Of a DNA stretch of 64,000 nt, positions 49,733 to 58,585 are shown piece by piece. The notes under the pieces were generated by a model. It was given only the letters and a program-made list of their open reading frames with translations. It had not been told where the DNA came from and searched no databases. The DNA is from Mycolicibacterium bacteremicum (GTDB lineage Bacteria > Actinomycetota > Actinomycetes > Mycobacteriales > Mycobacteriaceae): positions 1-64,000 of the forward strand of contig NZ_MVHJ01000001.1 of assembly GCF_002086115.1 (NCBI RefSeq). Direction: 5' to 3'. The position numbers and the translations under genes are program-made. Each line of letters begins with the position of its first letter. Within the stretch, counting starts at the first letter, position 1.

Positions 49733-50902
49733 GTGCTGTTGACGTTGTGCATCACCGAGATCACCAGCTGGGGCGTGCTGTACTACGCCTTCACGGTGCT
49801 GTCGGAGCAGATCAGCACGGGTACCGGCTGGTCGGCACCGGCGGTGACCGCGGCGTTCTCTGCCGGGCTGGTGACCTCAGCGGTGGTGGGCATCCCGGTC
49901 GGGCGTTGGCTGGACCGGGTGGGTCCACGCTGGATCATGACCGCCGGCTCGATCCTTGGTGTCTTCTCGGTGGTGGCGGTTGTTGCGGCACCGAATTATG
50001 GCTGTTTCGTCGCGGCGTGGGTGCTGGCCGGGGTGGCGATGAGCGCGGTGTTCTACGCACCCGCGTTCGCGGCGTTGACCCGGTTCTTCGGGGCTGAGGC
50101 GGTACGCGCGTTGACGGTGCTGACCTTGGTGGCAGGGTTCGCCAGCACCGTGTTTGCGCCGTTGACCGCAGCATTGTCAGCCCAGATGAGTTGGCGCCAC
50201 ACCTATTTGGTGCTGGCCGGGGTGATGGCGGTGATCACCATTCCCGCGCACTTCTTCGGATTGCGGCGGCCGTGGCCGCCGGTGACTACCGCGCATCAGC
50301 ACGCTGAGGCGCCTGGGCGCACCACCCGCAGCTGGCCGTTCCTGGCGCTGGTGGCGGCGTTCGCGCTGGCCGGGCTGGCGTCGTATGCGGTGATCGCCAA
50401 CTTGGTGCCTTTGATGAGCCAGCGCGGCATCAGCACCGGCGCCGCCGCGGTCGCGCTCGGCCTGGGCGGTGCCGGACAGGTGCTGGGCCGCCTGGGATAC
50501 CGCACCCTGGTGCGTCGCGTCGGCGTCGTGCCTCGCACGGTGATCATCATGGCCGGTGTCGCGGTCACCACGGCACTGCTCGGAGTGTTCAGCTCCTATG
50601 CGGCGTTGGTCGCGGTTGCGATCGGTGCGGGAGTGATGCGTGGCATCATGACGCTGCTGCAGGCCACCGCGGTCACCGAACGCTGGGGTTGCACTCACTA
50701 CGGCCACCTCAGCGCCTATCTGAATGCCCCGATCATGATCGCCACCGCGATCGGCCCGTTCGTCGGCGCAGCATTGGCCAGCCTGCTCGGCGGGTATGCC
50801 GCGATGTTCGTCGCCCTCGGAGCAATCGCAGCGGCGGGGGCGCTCCTGGCAGTCGCCAGCCGACCACGCGAGACGACCCCCGCGCCCGTCGTCCGGGTCT
50901 AG
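49733..50902 (+). CDS. MFS exporter of the ars operon
   Basis: 389 residues with about 12 helices (ITEITSWGVLYYAF first; GIPVGRWLDRVGPR between helices 2 and 3). GTG 49733 is the first start codon after the arsO stop; the frame is open without a break from that stop, so eight sense codons lie between the two. Likely exports an arsenical made by the operon; the substrate is inferred. Convergent with arsC. Confidence 0.8.
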   Translation: MLLTLCITEITSWGVLYYAFTVLSEQISTGTGWSAPAVTAAFSAGLVTSAVVGIPVGRWLDRVGPRWIMTAGSILGVFSVVAVVAAPNYGCFVAAWVLAGVAMSAVFYAPAFAALTRFFGAEAVRALTVLTLVAGFASTVFAPLTAALSAQMSWRHTYLVLAGVMAVITIPAHFFGLRRPWPPVTTAHQHAEAPGRTTRSWPFLALVAAFALAGLASYAVIANLVPLMSQRGISTGAAAVALGLGGAGQVLGRLGYRTLVRRVGVVPRTVIIMAGVAVTTALLGVFSSYAALVAVAIGAGVMRGIMTLLQATAVTERWGCTHYGHLSAYLNAPIMIATAIGPFVGAALASLLGGYAAMFVALGAIAAAGALLAVASRPRETTPAPVVRV

Positions 50903-50963
50903 CTGTAATGACACCCTGCTGCGCCAGGGTTCGCGCGGTCGCGGTTGCAGTGTCGTCGGTCAA

Positions 50964-51386
50964 TTATGCGGTGTGAGTGAGTGTTTCGTGAAGTTGCTTC
51001 ACGCGCGCGGCGATGTCATCGCGGACCAGGCGCATCCGCTCCAGGCCGTCGACACCGCGGTCGGACGGTTCATCGGTGTCCCAGTTCTGGACCGGTGTTC
51101 CGGGGATCTCGTCGAGGCGGGCTTCGCGATCGAGCGTCACGACCAGGTCCACGGTGCGAGCCAGCTCGTAGTCCACGACTTTTGGTTGTTCACCGGTGAT
51201 GTCGACCCCGACCTCGAGGAGTGCTTGCGCGGACAGGTCGTTGACGGCGCTGCCCGGTTTGGTGCCTGCGGAATGCACCTCGACGGTGTCACCGGCGATT
51301 TGGCGCATGAGGCCCGCCGCCATCTGAGACTTGCCGCCGTTCTTGACGCAGACGAACAGCACTGAGGGGGTTGACGCCGTGGTCAT
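50964..51386 (-). CDS. ArsC-like low-molecular-weight phosphatase, variant P-loop
   Basis: 140 residues, LMW-PTP fold. P-loop Cys13 is followed by VKNGGKSQMA, so the catalytic Arg of CX5R is Lys19. The acid motif is WDTDEPS rather than the DPF/WDLPDP type. Related to mycothiol-dependent arsenate reductases, but the Arg-to-Lys change may alter or abolish activity. 12 bp downstream of the canonical arsC. Confidence 0.8.
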   Translation of the reverse strand: MTTASTPSVLFVCVKNGGKSQMAAGLMRQIAGDTVEVHSAGTKPGSAVNDLSAQALLEVGVDITGEQPKVVDYELARTVDLVVTLDREARLDEIPGTPVQNWDTDEPSDRGVDGLERMRLVRDDIAARVKQLHETLTHTA

Positions 51387-51398
51387 TGGGATGGGCTC

Positions 51399-52070
51399 CT
51401 AGTTCTGGCGGGCGGTGACGTTGAGCTCGGCCAGCAGTCGGCGCACGCGCTCTTCGAGGTCGTCGCGGATCGGTCGGACCGCATCGACGGCCTGGCCAGC
51501 GGGGTCGGGCAGGTCCCAGTTCTCGTAGCGCTTGCCGGGGAAGATGGGGCAGGCATCACCACAACCCATGGTGATCACCACGTCGGCGGCCTGGACGATT
51601 TCGTCGGTCCAGGGTTTCGGGAATTCGCCGGTGATGTCGATGCCGACCTCGGCCATCGCTTCGATAGCGGCGGGGTTGATGGCATCGCCGGGCTCGGAGC
51701 CACCCGACCAGGCCACCGCGTCGTCACCGGCGAGGCGGGTGAAGAAGCCCAGCGCCATCTGAGAGCGGCCGGCGTTGTGGGTGCACAGGAACAGCACGGT
51801 GGGTTTGCCGTCGCTGATCTTGCCTTCGACCCGGGCCAGGGCGTGCAGGCGTTGGCGGGCGAACCGTTCGGCGAGCAGGGGAAGGAAGTTGGGGACGGTG
51901 GCGCGGCCGGCGAACTGGTCGTAGGAGGTGTGCAGGAACCGTTCAATGGTCTCGACACCGAAACTGTCGCCGAAATCGCGTTCCAACCGAGTGGCCGCGG
52001 TCTTCAGGGCGTGCTGCTGATCGATGGACAGATCGCGGTGCGGGCGCAGGGCGGCGGGGCTGTCAAACAT
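51399..52070 (-). CDS. arsC: Arsenate-mycothiol transferase (ArsC) with three-helix N-domain
   Basis: 223 residues. An N-terminal helical domain of about 85 residues precedes a LMW-PTP domain with Cys96 and Arg102 in CTHNAGRSQMA and the acid loop NWDLPDP. Forms the arsenate-mycothiol adduct that is then reduced to arsenite. It lies 4 bp after ACR3 and its product feeds that exporter. Confidence 0.9.
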   Translation of the reverse strand: MFDSPAALRPHRDLSIDQQHALKTAATRLERDFGDSFGVETIERFLHTSYDQFAGRATVPNFLPLLAERFARQRLHALARVEGKISDGKPTVLFLCTHNAGRSQMALGFFTRLAGDDAVAWSGGSEPGDAINPAAIEAMAEVGIDITGEFPKPWTDEIVQAADVVITMGCGDACPIFPGKRYENWDLPDPAGQAVDAVRPIRDDLEERVRRLLAELNVTARQN

Positions 52071-52074
52071 GGTG

Positions 52075-53187
52075 CTACGACTCCTTTGTCGTGGACGGGT
52101 GGCCTGCGCTAGGAGCAGTGTTCTGGTCGCGGAAGCGGCGGCGCAGCGCTAGCGAGACGTAGACCAGCGCCACGAGGACGGGAACTTCGATGAGCGGACC
52201 GACGACTCCTGCCAGGGCTTGCCCGGAGGTGGCGCCATAGGTCGCGATCGCCACCGCGATGGCCAGCTCGAAGTTGTTGCCCGCCGCCGTGAAGGCGAGG
52301 GTGGTGGTGCGTTGATAACCCAGACCGATCGCCGCACCCATCAGGTAGCCCCCGCCCCACATGATGGCGAAATAGGCCAACAGCGGCAGCGCGATGCGCA
52401 CCACGTCCAGTGGCCGGCTGGTGATCTGTTCGCCCTGCAGGGCGAACAGGATAACGATGGTGAACAGCAGACCGTAGAGCGCCCACGGCCCGATGCGGGG
52501 CAGGAATTTCGACTCGTACCAGTCGCGACCCTTGGCCTTCTCGCCGAGTCGCCGCGACAGGTAGCCCGCCAGCAGTGGGATGCCCAGGAAAATGAGCACG
52601 GATTTGGCGATCTGCCACGGGGAGGTGTCGATGGTGGTCTGCTCCAGACCGAGCCAACCCGGTAAGACGGACAGGTAGAACCAGCCCAGGACGGCGAACA
52701 TGATGACCTGGAAGATCGAGTTCAGCGCGACCAGAACGGCGGCGGCTTCGCGGTCCCCGCAGGCCAGGTCGTTCCAGATGATGACCATGGCGATGCAGCG
52801 GGCCAGGCCGACGATGATCAGCCCGGTGCGGTATTCGGGCAGGTCGGGCAGCATCAGCCAGGCCAGGGCGAACATCAGCATTGGCCCGAACACCCAGTTC
52901 AGGAACAGCGAGCTCAGCAGAAGTTTGCGGTCACCGGTCACGGTGTCGAGGCGGTCATAGCGCACCTTGGCCAGGACCGGGTACATCATGATCAGCAAGC
53001 CGAGCGCGATCGGCAGTGAAATGCCGTCGATCTGAACGCTTTCCAGCGCGTGGTTGATGCCTGGCACCCATCGGCCGACCAGCAGGCCGGCGGCCATTGC
53101 GAGTCCGATCCACACCGGCAGGAACCGATCCAGAGTGGACAGCTTGCCCACCACCGGCGCTGCGGTACTTGCCATTGTGTCGGTCAT
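52075..53187 (-). CDS. acr3: ACR3-family arsenite exporter
   Basis: 370 residues, about ten helices. Family motif GLARCIAMVIIWNDLACG contains the essential Cys, and FTAAGNNFELAIAVA is the second core motif. Exports As(III) by proton antiport. Overlaps arsR by ATGA. Operon order is arsR-acr3-arsC-arsC2. Confidence 0.94.
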   Translation of the reverse strand: MTDTMASTAAPVVGKLSTLDRFLPVWIGLAMAAGLLVGRWVPGINHALESVQIDGISLPIALGLLIMMYPVLAKVRYDRLDTVTGDRKLLLSSLFLNWVFGPMLMFALAWLMLPDLPEYRTGLIIVGLARCIAMVIIWNDLACGDREAAAVLVALNSIFQVIMFAVLGWFYLSVLPGWLGLEQTTIDTSPWQIAKSVLIFLGIPLLAGYLSRRLGEKAKGRDWYESKFLPRIGPWALYGLLFTIVILFALQGEQITSRPLDVVRIALPLLAYFAIMWGGGYLMGAAIGLGYQRTTTLAFTAAGNNFELAIAVAIATYGATSGQALAGVVGPLIEVPVLVALVYVSLALRRRFRDQNTAPSAGHPSTTKES

Positions 53188-53555
53188 GCCGTTGCCCCGG
53201 CCAGCGCCGCGGTGTTCAGGTCCAGTAGCGCCGCAATGTCGCGCAGCGCCTCGGGGACCACCGCGTAGTACACCCAGGACGCGCGGCGCTCAGAAGTCAA
53301 TAGACCGGCCGCGCGCAACACCTTGAGGTGATGCGACACCGTGGGCTGGGAAACGTCGATTCCATCCGAGACGTCGCATACGCAGGCCTCGCCGCCCGCG
53401 TGGCTGGCGATGGCACTGAACAGTCGCAGTCGCACCGGGTCGGCCAGGGCCTTCAGCTTCTTCGCCATTTCGGTGGCCGCGTGCTCGCTCAGGGGCTCGT
53501 TCAGTAGGGGCGCAGTGATGCAGCACGCGTCGCTCGTATCCGATGAATTCGACAT
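53184..53555 (-). CDS. arsR: ArsR-type arsenite repressor (second copy)
   Basis: 123 residues with CVCD in EACVCDVSDGIDVSQPTVSHHLK and an N-terminal CC (DACCITAP). Controls the acr3 operon. The start codon lies inside a palindromic operator, so the transcript is probably leaderless. Confidence 0.9.
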   Translation of the reverse strand: MSNSSDTSDACCITAPLLNEPLSEHAATEMAKKLKALADPVRLRLFSAIASHAGGEACVCDVSDGIDVSQPTVSHHLKVLRAAGLLTSERRASWVYYAVVPEALRDIAALLDLNTAALAGATA

Positions 53556-53562
53556 ACGTCGA
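53549..53562. promoter_or_regulatory. ArsR operator at acr3 operon
   Basis: TCGAC-ATAC-GTCGA overlapping the arsR start, with CTCATCGAAT 14 bp further upstream. Similar words occur at the other arsR promoter. Confidence 0.6.
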
Positions 53563-53686
53563 TATTGACACTCATCGAATCAGTGCGCAAGCGAACACTG
53601 TGTTGATCTGCCGACACTCACCGTCTGTGACCACCACAAATTGTGGCGGCTTCGCGCTCAACGTTCACGGCGGGAATGCCTTCGCA

Positions 53687-54184
53687 CTAGATGCGCCAGA
53701 CGCCCGAAGAGTGATACCCAGCGCGAAGAAGAAGTGCTGCGGCTTCCCCCAACGCTCCGTTGACAAGGAGGAGCATCGCTTCACGGAACTCCACTCCGTG
53801 CCATCGGGTTCCGCTGGGTGTGGAAGGAAGCCCTGCGCTCACTGAGAGATGGTGGGCCAACTCATGTAAGACTGTGCTTTCACGGCCAAAAAGTCTGTCT
53901 TCCATCGGGATTGCTATTGTCGCGGTGGAAGGCTCATAGTGCGCCTTGCCTTGCCCGCGGCGCTCTCTGACACGGACGGGGCCGGCCTTCGGGTACACCT
54001 CTCGGATGGACTCCAGGGATAGCACCGCGTCGACGTACCTCTGCACGGACGATATGTCGGCGAATCGTTTCTGCAGGGGAACGTTGATGTGCGAACCGTG
54101 GAAGTTGACTACCCCGCCCCTGTCAAGCACTGCGGACCACTGATGTTCGGCCCCGTAGATCGCAAATGCGCTCACTTGCGACAC
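53687..54184 (-). CDS. TIGR04338-like putative metallohydrolase
   Basis: 165 residues with the zinc motif HELAHH (VLHELAHHLSV) and N-terminal VVNFHGSHINVPLQKRFADI. It appears complete. Members of this family are short mycobacterial HExxH proteins of unknown substrate. It is last gene of the recombinase operon, overlapping the DUF6262-like gene by 13 bp. The truncated host gene at 60185-60355 is its homologue, which is striking. Confidence 0.75.
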   Translation of the reverse strand: MSQVSAFAIYGAEHQWSAVLDRGGVVNFHGSHINVPLQKRFADISSVQRYVDAVLSLESIREVYPKAGPVRVRERRGQGKAHYEPSTATIAIPMEDRLFGRESTVLHELAHHLSVSAGLPSTPSGTRWHGVEFREAMLLLVNGALGEAAALLLRAGYHSSGVWRI

Positions 54185-54678
54185 CTATCGCCGATAGGAG
54201 AGACATTGGAGCCAGGCGTCGGATCGGAGTCTTCGAGTGCGACGTCGGCGATGATGGCGTCTAGTCGTGCGCTGGCGGTGTCATAAAGCATCTGTAGGGC
54301 GGCAACCGTTCGTGCTAAGTCACGGGCTGCGCCCTCCCAATGAGTGGCACGCGTCTGTAGGTCGCGGTTCTTCTTCTTGAGTTCGTCGACTCGCTCTTCG
54401 AGCGCTACCTCCGTCGGTGTGCGACGGTCTCGAGCTTCCTGCTCGCGCTCTGCGGCGCAGTCGAGGAAGAGATCCTTTAGGTCGATATGCCTGTGTGTGA
54501 GAGCAGATCGGGTTACGTCGGCTTCTCGGCGTAGCGTCTCAATTACGAGGCGATCTTCGAGCGTCACGACGCGGGGCTTCGCGGTGATGAGGAGTCGGCG
54601 CATAGCGGCGACAATCTTTTTCCGCTCCGCGTCGTTCTCGCGGGCAACTTGGGGGATTGTGTCGCGGTGAAGTGTCAT
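54172..54678 (-). CDS. DUF6262/TnpC-like accessory protein
   Basis: 168 residues, strongly charged, with a long coiled coil (about 85-140, ALEERVDELKKKNRDLQTRA). The N-terminal half resembles a small DNA-binding helical domain. Tn554-type elements carry a comparable TnpC beside their recombinases. Overlaps the neighbouring recombinase gene by 4 bp. Confidence 0.72.
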   Translation of the reverse strand: MTLHRDTIPQVARENDAERKKIVAAMRRLLITAKPRVVTLEDRLVIETLRREADVTRSALTHRHIDLKDLFLDCAAEREQEARDRRTPTEVALEERVDELKKKNRDLQTRATHWEGAARDLARTVAALQMLYDTASARLDAIIADVALEDSDPTPGSNVSPIGDRCRK

Positions 54679-56840
54679 CTTGGCGGGCTCCGTCGCTTCT
54701 TCTTGCGGGATGTCACGGGGAGCCCCGAATCGACGATCTGTTCTTCATAGGCGTTGATCAGGTGGTCAGCCCGAATCACCTCCTCGGTAGTAGCACCTTG
54801 CTTTGACGCTTCAAGTTCATGCTGGCGCTGTTGCAGCCCTCGGACCGAGTCCACTGTGAGTGCCTTGTTTGCACACGCGATCCTGCAGCCGGCAATGTCG
54901 GGTTCCTCGCCATCCTTGGTGCAGGCCGACCAGGGTAAGTGAAAGATGCAGAATGCATGTGCGCCGCCGGCCAACGGTATTTCGTAGACCGATTGTCCGA
55001 CCGACTTCGTAATACGCTTCCACTCGTTGCTGAGTACCGGTGTCATCTGGTTGGCGGGATCGACCAACTCCAGCTCGGACGCAGCGAGGTCCGCTACGCC
55101 CAGGGCGCGATCTGCGGCGGGGCCCCCGATGACTCCATCGCGCGACTCGACTACCAAGTGCGCAAGCGCCTCTGCGGTGCGATCTGATGTCCGGCGTCCG
55201 AGCTTTGATTGTGTGGCGAGTCCGCCGTAACCCTCTGTGACCCGGGTGTCGTAAGGGTCGCGAAGTCGGTGTCCTGCTTGATGTGCTCCGGCGAGGACGC
55301 CGCCAATCTCTTGTTGGGTGAGGACCTCGGAGGTGCGGCGAAGCACTCCGAGGGCCATGAAGTCTTCGGCGTCCTCAGGGAAGATGTACTCCTCGGGAAG
55401 GGCCAATTCCGTTGCGAGGCTGCGCATTCTCTTCACGAACTGCCTCAGGTTCTCAGTCGCCCTTGTTGTCGTCGGTGGTTGAGCCGCAGCCTCGGCGGCA
55501 GTCCCGACAGTTATGAAGAGTCGTCCATGCGTTCCATTGAGCCGCTGGAGGACGCTGACGGCAGTCGCACCCAGCTCCGTGATCGCCCATGTGCGTATCA
55601 CTCCGTCCGATCGTTGAATACCGTCTACCCCTTCCTGTCCCTTGAATGTCCTGCCATGCAACAGATGTCGTACCTGACCGTCGGGGGCTTCGATACGTTC
55701 AGTGACTGGCTGGCGTGTCCCGTCGTCTTGGATTGTTTCCAACCGGAGGTTGAGCAGTTCATCCGATCTCATTGATGAGTTGAGGCCAACCAGAAACATG
55801 CAGGCGCTTTGCAGATCGATCTGGTACGTGGTCAGGCGGTAATAGTCCAAGCCGTCGGGCTGCCAGCACATGCCGTGAACTCTTCCGTTGACAGGAGTGG
55901 GAACAGGACAGGAAGGGGAGTTCCTGACTCCCATTTCCGGAAACTGGTTCAGCAGCCTGTTGAGGCCACTGCGCCGAAAGCGGATAGCCCAATTCAGGAT
56001 GAAGCACATGTAGCCCACCGCGATGCCGCCAGTACCGGTGTCGGTGCAAGGCAGAGAGTCCCCATGGCGCCGCCTCCACGTGACAACGAACTCCTCAGCC
56101 TGCTTGGAATTCATGGGGGCGTCCTGGACAGTGGCAGGTGCATAGGCGTTAACCGCATCACGTGCCGCGAAGATGTCGTCAGCGAACTGCTCGATGAACG
56201 CCACACTCCACAGAAGCATCGGTGTGAGTACAGCATCGGGCATAGGTGGCGTTGCGTTGTCAGGGCGGCGGTTGTAATTGACGAATATCTTGTCATCGAC
56301 CCATGACGGTGCCGTAAGTCTCTCGCTTGCGGAGAGGCTCGCTGTGAGGTCATGAAGAAGTCGAATGCTTCCGTAGTGCAAGATCGCGGATTGTGGATCC
56401 ATCTTTGATTCGAGGGTGCCGACGTACGCATCCATGGTTTCGCTAACAATCCCGCTCAGCGAGCGGGCCTCTGGAGTCTCGTCTGCCACATATTTGAGGA
56501 ACGCTCGTATAGCGTGCAAGTGGCTCGTGATGTTGTCTGGTGCGATCCACTTTTTGGTGTTTGTGCTGCCTCGTCGAACTACGTGGCTCGGCTTTCCTTC
56601 ATTGATGAGGATCCACACGGCCTTCTTGACCGGATGTCTGAACTGGAAGGGAACAGACTCGAAGTTGCATGTGAAGGATCTTCGCTTGCGCGGTGGTGCC
56701 ATTGCAGTCAGCGGCCACACGTTCTCGCCGAAGGAGGGGATTGGTGCTTCCTCGCGGAGGATGCGCTTCGAATTCGCGATAACAGGTGCGTCTTCGCTCC
56801 AAAATTCGGGCGACTCGCCGGCGAAAGGGTGCGTTGTCAT
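54675..56840 (-). CDS. Large recombinase-type protein (third of three)
   Basis: 721 residues from ATG 56840, which overlaps the previous stop (ATGA); the frame is open to 56990. Divergent tyrosine-recombinase fold: LVGLNSSMRSDELLNLRLETI carries the Arg I box; a later His/Arg box and a catalytic Tyr are not clear. The C-terminal region has a Cys/His cluster (FCIFHLPWSACTKDGEEPDIAGCRIAC). Role: part of a three-recombinase complex for site-specific insertion. Confidence 0.7.
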   Translation of the reverse strand: MTTHPFAGESPEFWSEDAPVIANSKRILREEAPIPSFGENVWPLTAMAPPRKRRSFTCNFESVPFQFRHPVKKAVWILINEGKPSHVVRRGSTNTKKWIAPDNITSHLHAIRAFLKYVADETPEARSLSGIVSETMDAYVGTLESKMDPQSAILHYGSIRLLHDLTASLSASERLTAPSWVDDKIFVNYNRRPDNATPPMPDAVLTPMLLWSVAFIEQFADDIFAARDAVNAYAPATVQDAPMNSKQAEEFVVTWRRRHGDSLPCTDTGTGGIAVGYMCFILNWAIRFRRSGLNRLLNQFPEMGVRNSPSCPVPTPVNGRVHGMCWQPDGLDYYRLTTYQIDLQSACMFLVGLNSSMRSDELLNLRLETIQDDGTRQPVTERIEAPDGQVRHLLHGRTFKGQEGVDGIQRSDGVIRTWAITELGATAVSVLQRLNGTHGRLFITVGTAAEAAAQPPTTTRATENLRQFVKRMRSLATELALPEEYIFPEDAEDFMALGVLRRTSEVLTQQEIGGVLAGAHQAGHRLRDPYDTRVTEGYGGLATQSKLGRRTSDRTAEALAHLVVESRDGVIGGPAADRALGVADLAASELELVDPANQMTPVLSNEWKRITKSVGQSVYEIPLAGGAHAFCIFHLPWSACTKDGEEPDIAGCRIACANKALTVDSVRGLQQRQHELEASKQGATTEEVIRADHLINAYEEQIVDSGLPVTSRKKKRRSPPR

Positions 56841-58585
56841 GACTCGCCCCGATTCACAATGACTGAATCCCAGACTTGCGACCGCAACTCGGGACTGACT
56901 TTCGCGCGCGCCGCAGAGACGGTCTCTGTTTCTACGCCGCCCAGGATCGCGGTGAGTTGTTGCCATGGAGTGAGGTACTCCCTGCGCCAACGCTCTCGGT
57001 CGTCATCGTCTCGGCGCTTACCGTCCAGTAGATCGAGCAACGCGACGAGTGGGGGGAGATTGCTCGTGACGATGTAGGCGTTTTTGCAGCCCAAGCAAGA
57101 GAGCCACGATTTCGAGCAGTAAGTACCCGTCTCGGGGTTGTGAAGGATGTCCTGACATCGCGTGCCCTTGGCGGTCGGTGTGGTGTCGAGCCCCTCTGCC
57201 GTGGCTTCTTCATCGGTCAGGAGTCGTATCGCGAGGCCTCGCACCGAGTCGATGGCCTTCTGTTGCGCTGCACGGTGAATGTCCTCGAGCTCCTGAATTC
57301 TCTTAGGGTCTTTGAGAATGTAGGCGTCAATCCATGTGAGGTGACGATTGTCCACTGGTTGCTGCGCCACTCGCGTCAGGTATGTCCTGTGCAGTCGTCG
57401 GAGGTCAAGATGTAGCCCGGCCGGCATCCAATCGATCGACTTGGGAACGTGGGAGACGCTGTTCACCAGCGCTCCGCTTCTCCTCGTGAATAGGATGAGG
57501 CTTTCGCTGGATGAATGCTTCGAGGATTGGTGTGCGCTTGGCTGACTGTCCAGCAGAGCTTCCGGATTGTTGCGGGCAGAACGCCGCGCCGGGGCGGTGC
57601 AGTCCACGACGAGTTGTAATAATCTTCCGAGGTGGGAGGTGACGGCTACATTCTCGGCCATCAACGACTGGCCGCTGCCCCGGCGGCGCTTGTCCCTTTC
57701 GGAGGTGACGAGCGTGATGCTCTCGGCGCCGGCCGACGCAGCGGCGCTGGGCTTCTTTCGACGTGATGTTGTCGATGAGTTCTCTCCCGTCACAGCAACG
57801 ATTGCGCTGTAGGCCGCGAGACCTTCGTTCGTCGTGAGGAAGAGCAGCGACCGTGCCTCCTCCATTCGAACGTTGAAATACTGATCGAGGAGACCGAGCG
57901 CACGACCGTCGCCCTTGTGCAGACGTTTGTGGGGCGCGTGAAGTAGGGCCTGCAGCGCGTCCCAACGGGGATGCTGCTCTAGTGGAACTGATTCCTTGCG
58001 TCTCTGTGCCAGTGTCCAATTGGGTTCGATCCGGTGCCATGCAATGCGTAAGGCCCGAGTTGCGTTGGAACGAATCTGCTGAAGTTCATCCACGCTGTAG
58101 TGATCGGGGAGTGCTACCTTTGGGGTCTCCAGATACCGTTGGGAGAGCGCCTGCCCGACTTCGTAGGTGAGGCCGGGGTGCTGCAGGAGCAAGACTCGCA
58201 CCGCAATCAGTCTGGAATTACGGCCTTTCGAAGTGATGTCCGGATACTTGTTGCGAACCCATGAGACGAAGTCGTACCAATTATCGGCAGTAAGAGCGTT
58301 AAGGCTGCCAACGCGGTGTTCGGAAGCCCACCCGAGGAACACGCGACTACGCGAGGAACCGGATCGTGCACTTTCAATGGAACGCCATGAGCCGGCGGGT
58401 CCGTTGGCGCTAGCGATGCAAGCAACCCACTGCTTACGGATCTCCTCGGAGCCAGCCTCGGCTGCGAAGTCCAGAGTCATGTGTTCCGTGCCGTTCTCGT
58501 CCCAGATTGTGACACTCAGGCCATCTGCGCTCACTCGGCGCTTCCGCTCCCCATCGGGCAACGATGCGAAACGCCCCCTAGTCAT
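56837..58585 (-). CDS. Large recombinase-type protein, TnpB-like (second of three)
   Basis: 582 residues, overlapping its neighbours by 4 and 8 bp. Positively charged middle with LHLDLRRLHRTYLTRVA as a possible His/Arg box, and a C-terminal zinc-like cluster (CSKSWLSCLGCKNAY) found in TnpB-like partners. I cannot place a full catalytic set with certainty. GC content is lower than in the flanking metal genes. Confidence 0.7.
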   Translation of the reverse strand: MTRGRFASLPDGERKRRVSADGLSVTIWDENGTEHMTLDFAAEAGSEEIRKQWVACIASANGPAGSWRSIESARSGSSRSRVFLGWASEHRVGSLNALTADNWYDFVSWVRNKYPDITSKGRNSRLIAVRVLLLQHPGLTYEVGQALSQRYLETPKVALPDHYSVDELQQIRSNATRALRIAWHRIEPNWTLAQRRKESVPLEQHPRWDALQALLHAPHKRLHKGDGRALGLLDQYFNVRMEEARSLLFLTTNEGLAAYSAIVAVTGENSSTTSRRKKPSAAASAGAESITLVTSERDKRRRGSGQSLMAENVAVTSHLGRLLQLVVDCTAPARRSARNNPEALLDSQPSAHQSSKHSSSESLILFTRRSGALVNSVSHVPKSIDWMPAGLHLDLRRLHRTYLTRVAQQPVDNRHLTWIDAYILKDPKRIQELEDIHRAAQQKAIDSVRGLAIRLLTDEEATAEGLDTTPTAKGTRCQDILHNPETGTYCSKSWLSCLGCKNAYIVTSNLPPLVALLDLLDGKRRDDDDRERWRREYLTPWQQLTAILGGVETETVSAARAKVSPELRSQVWDSVIVNRGES

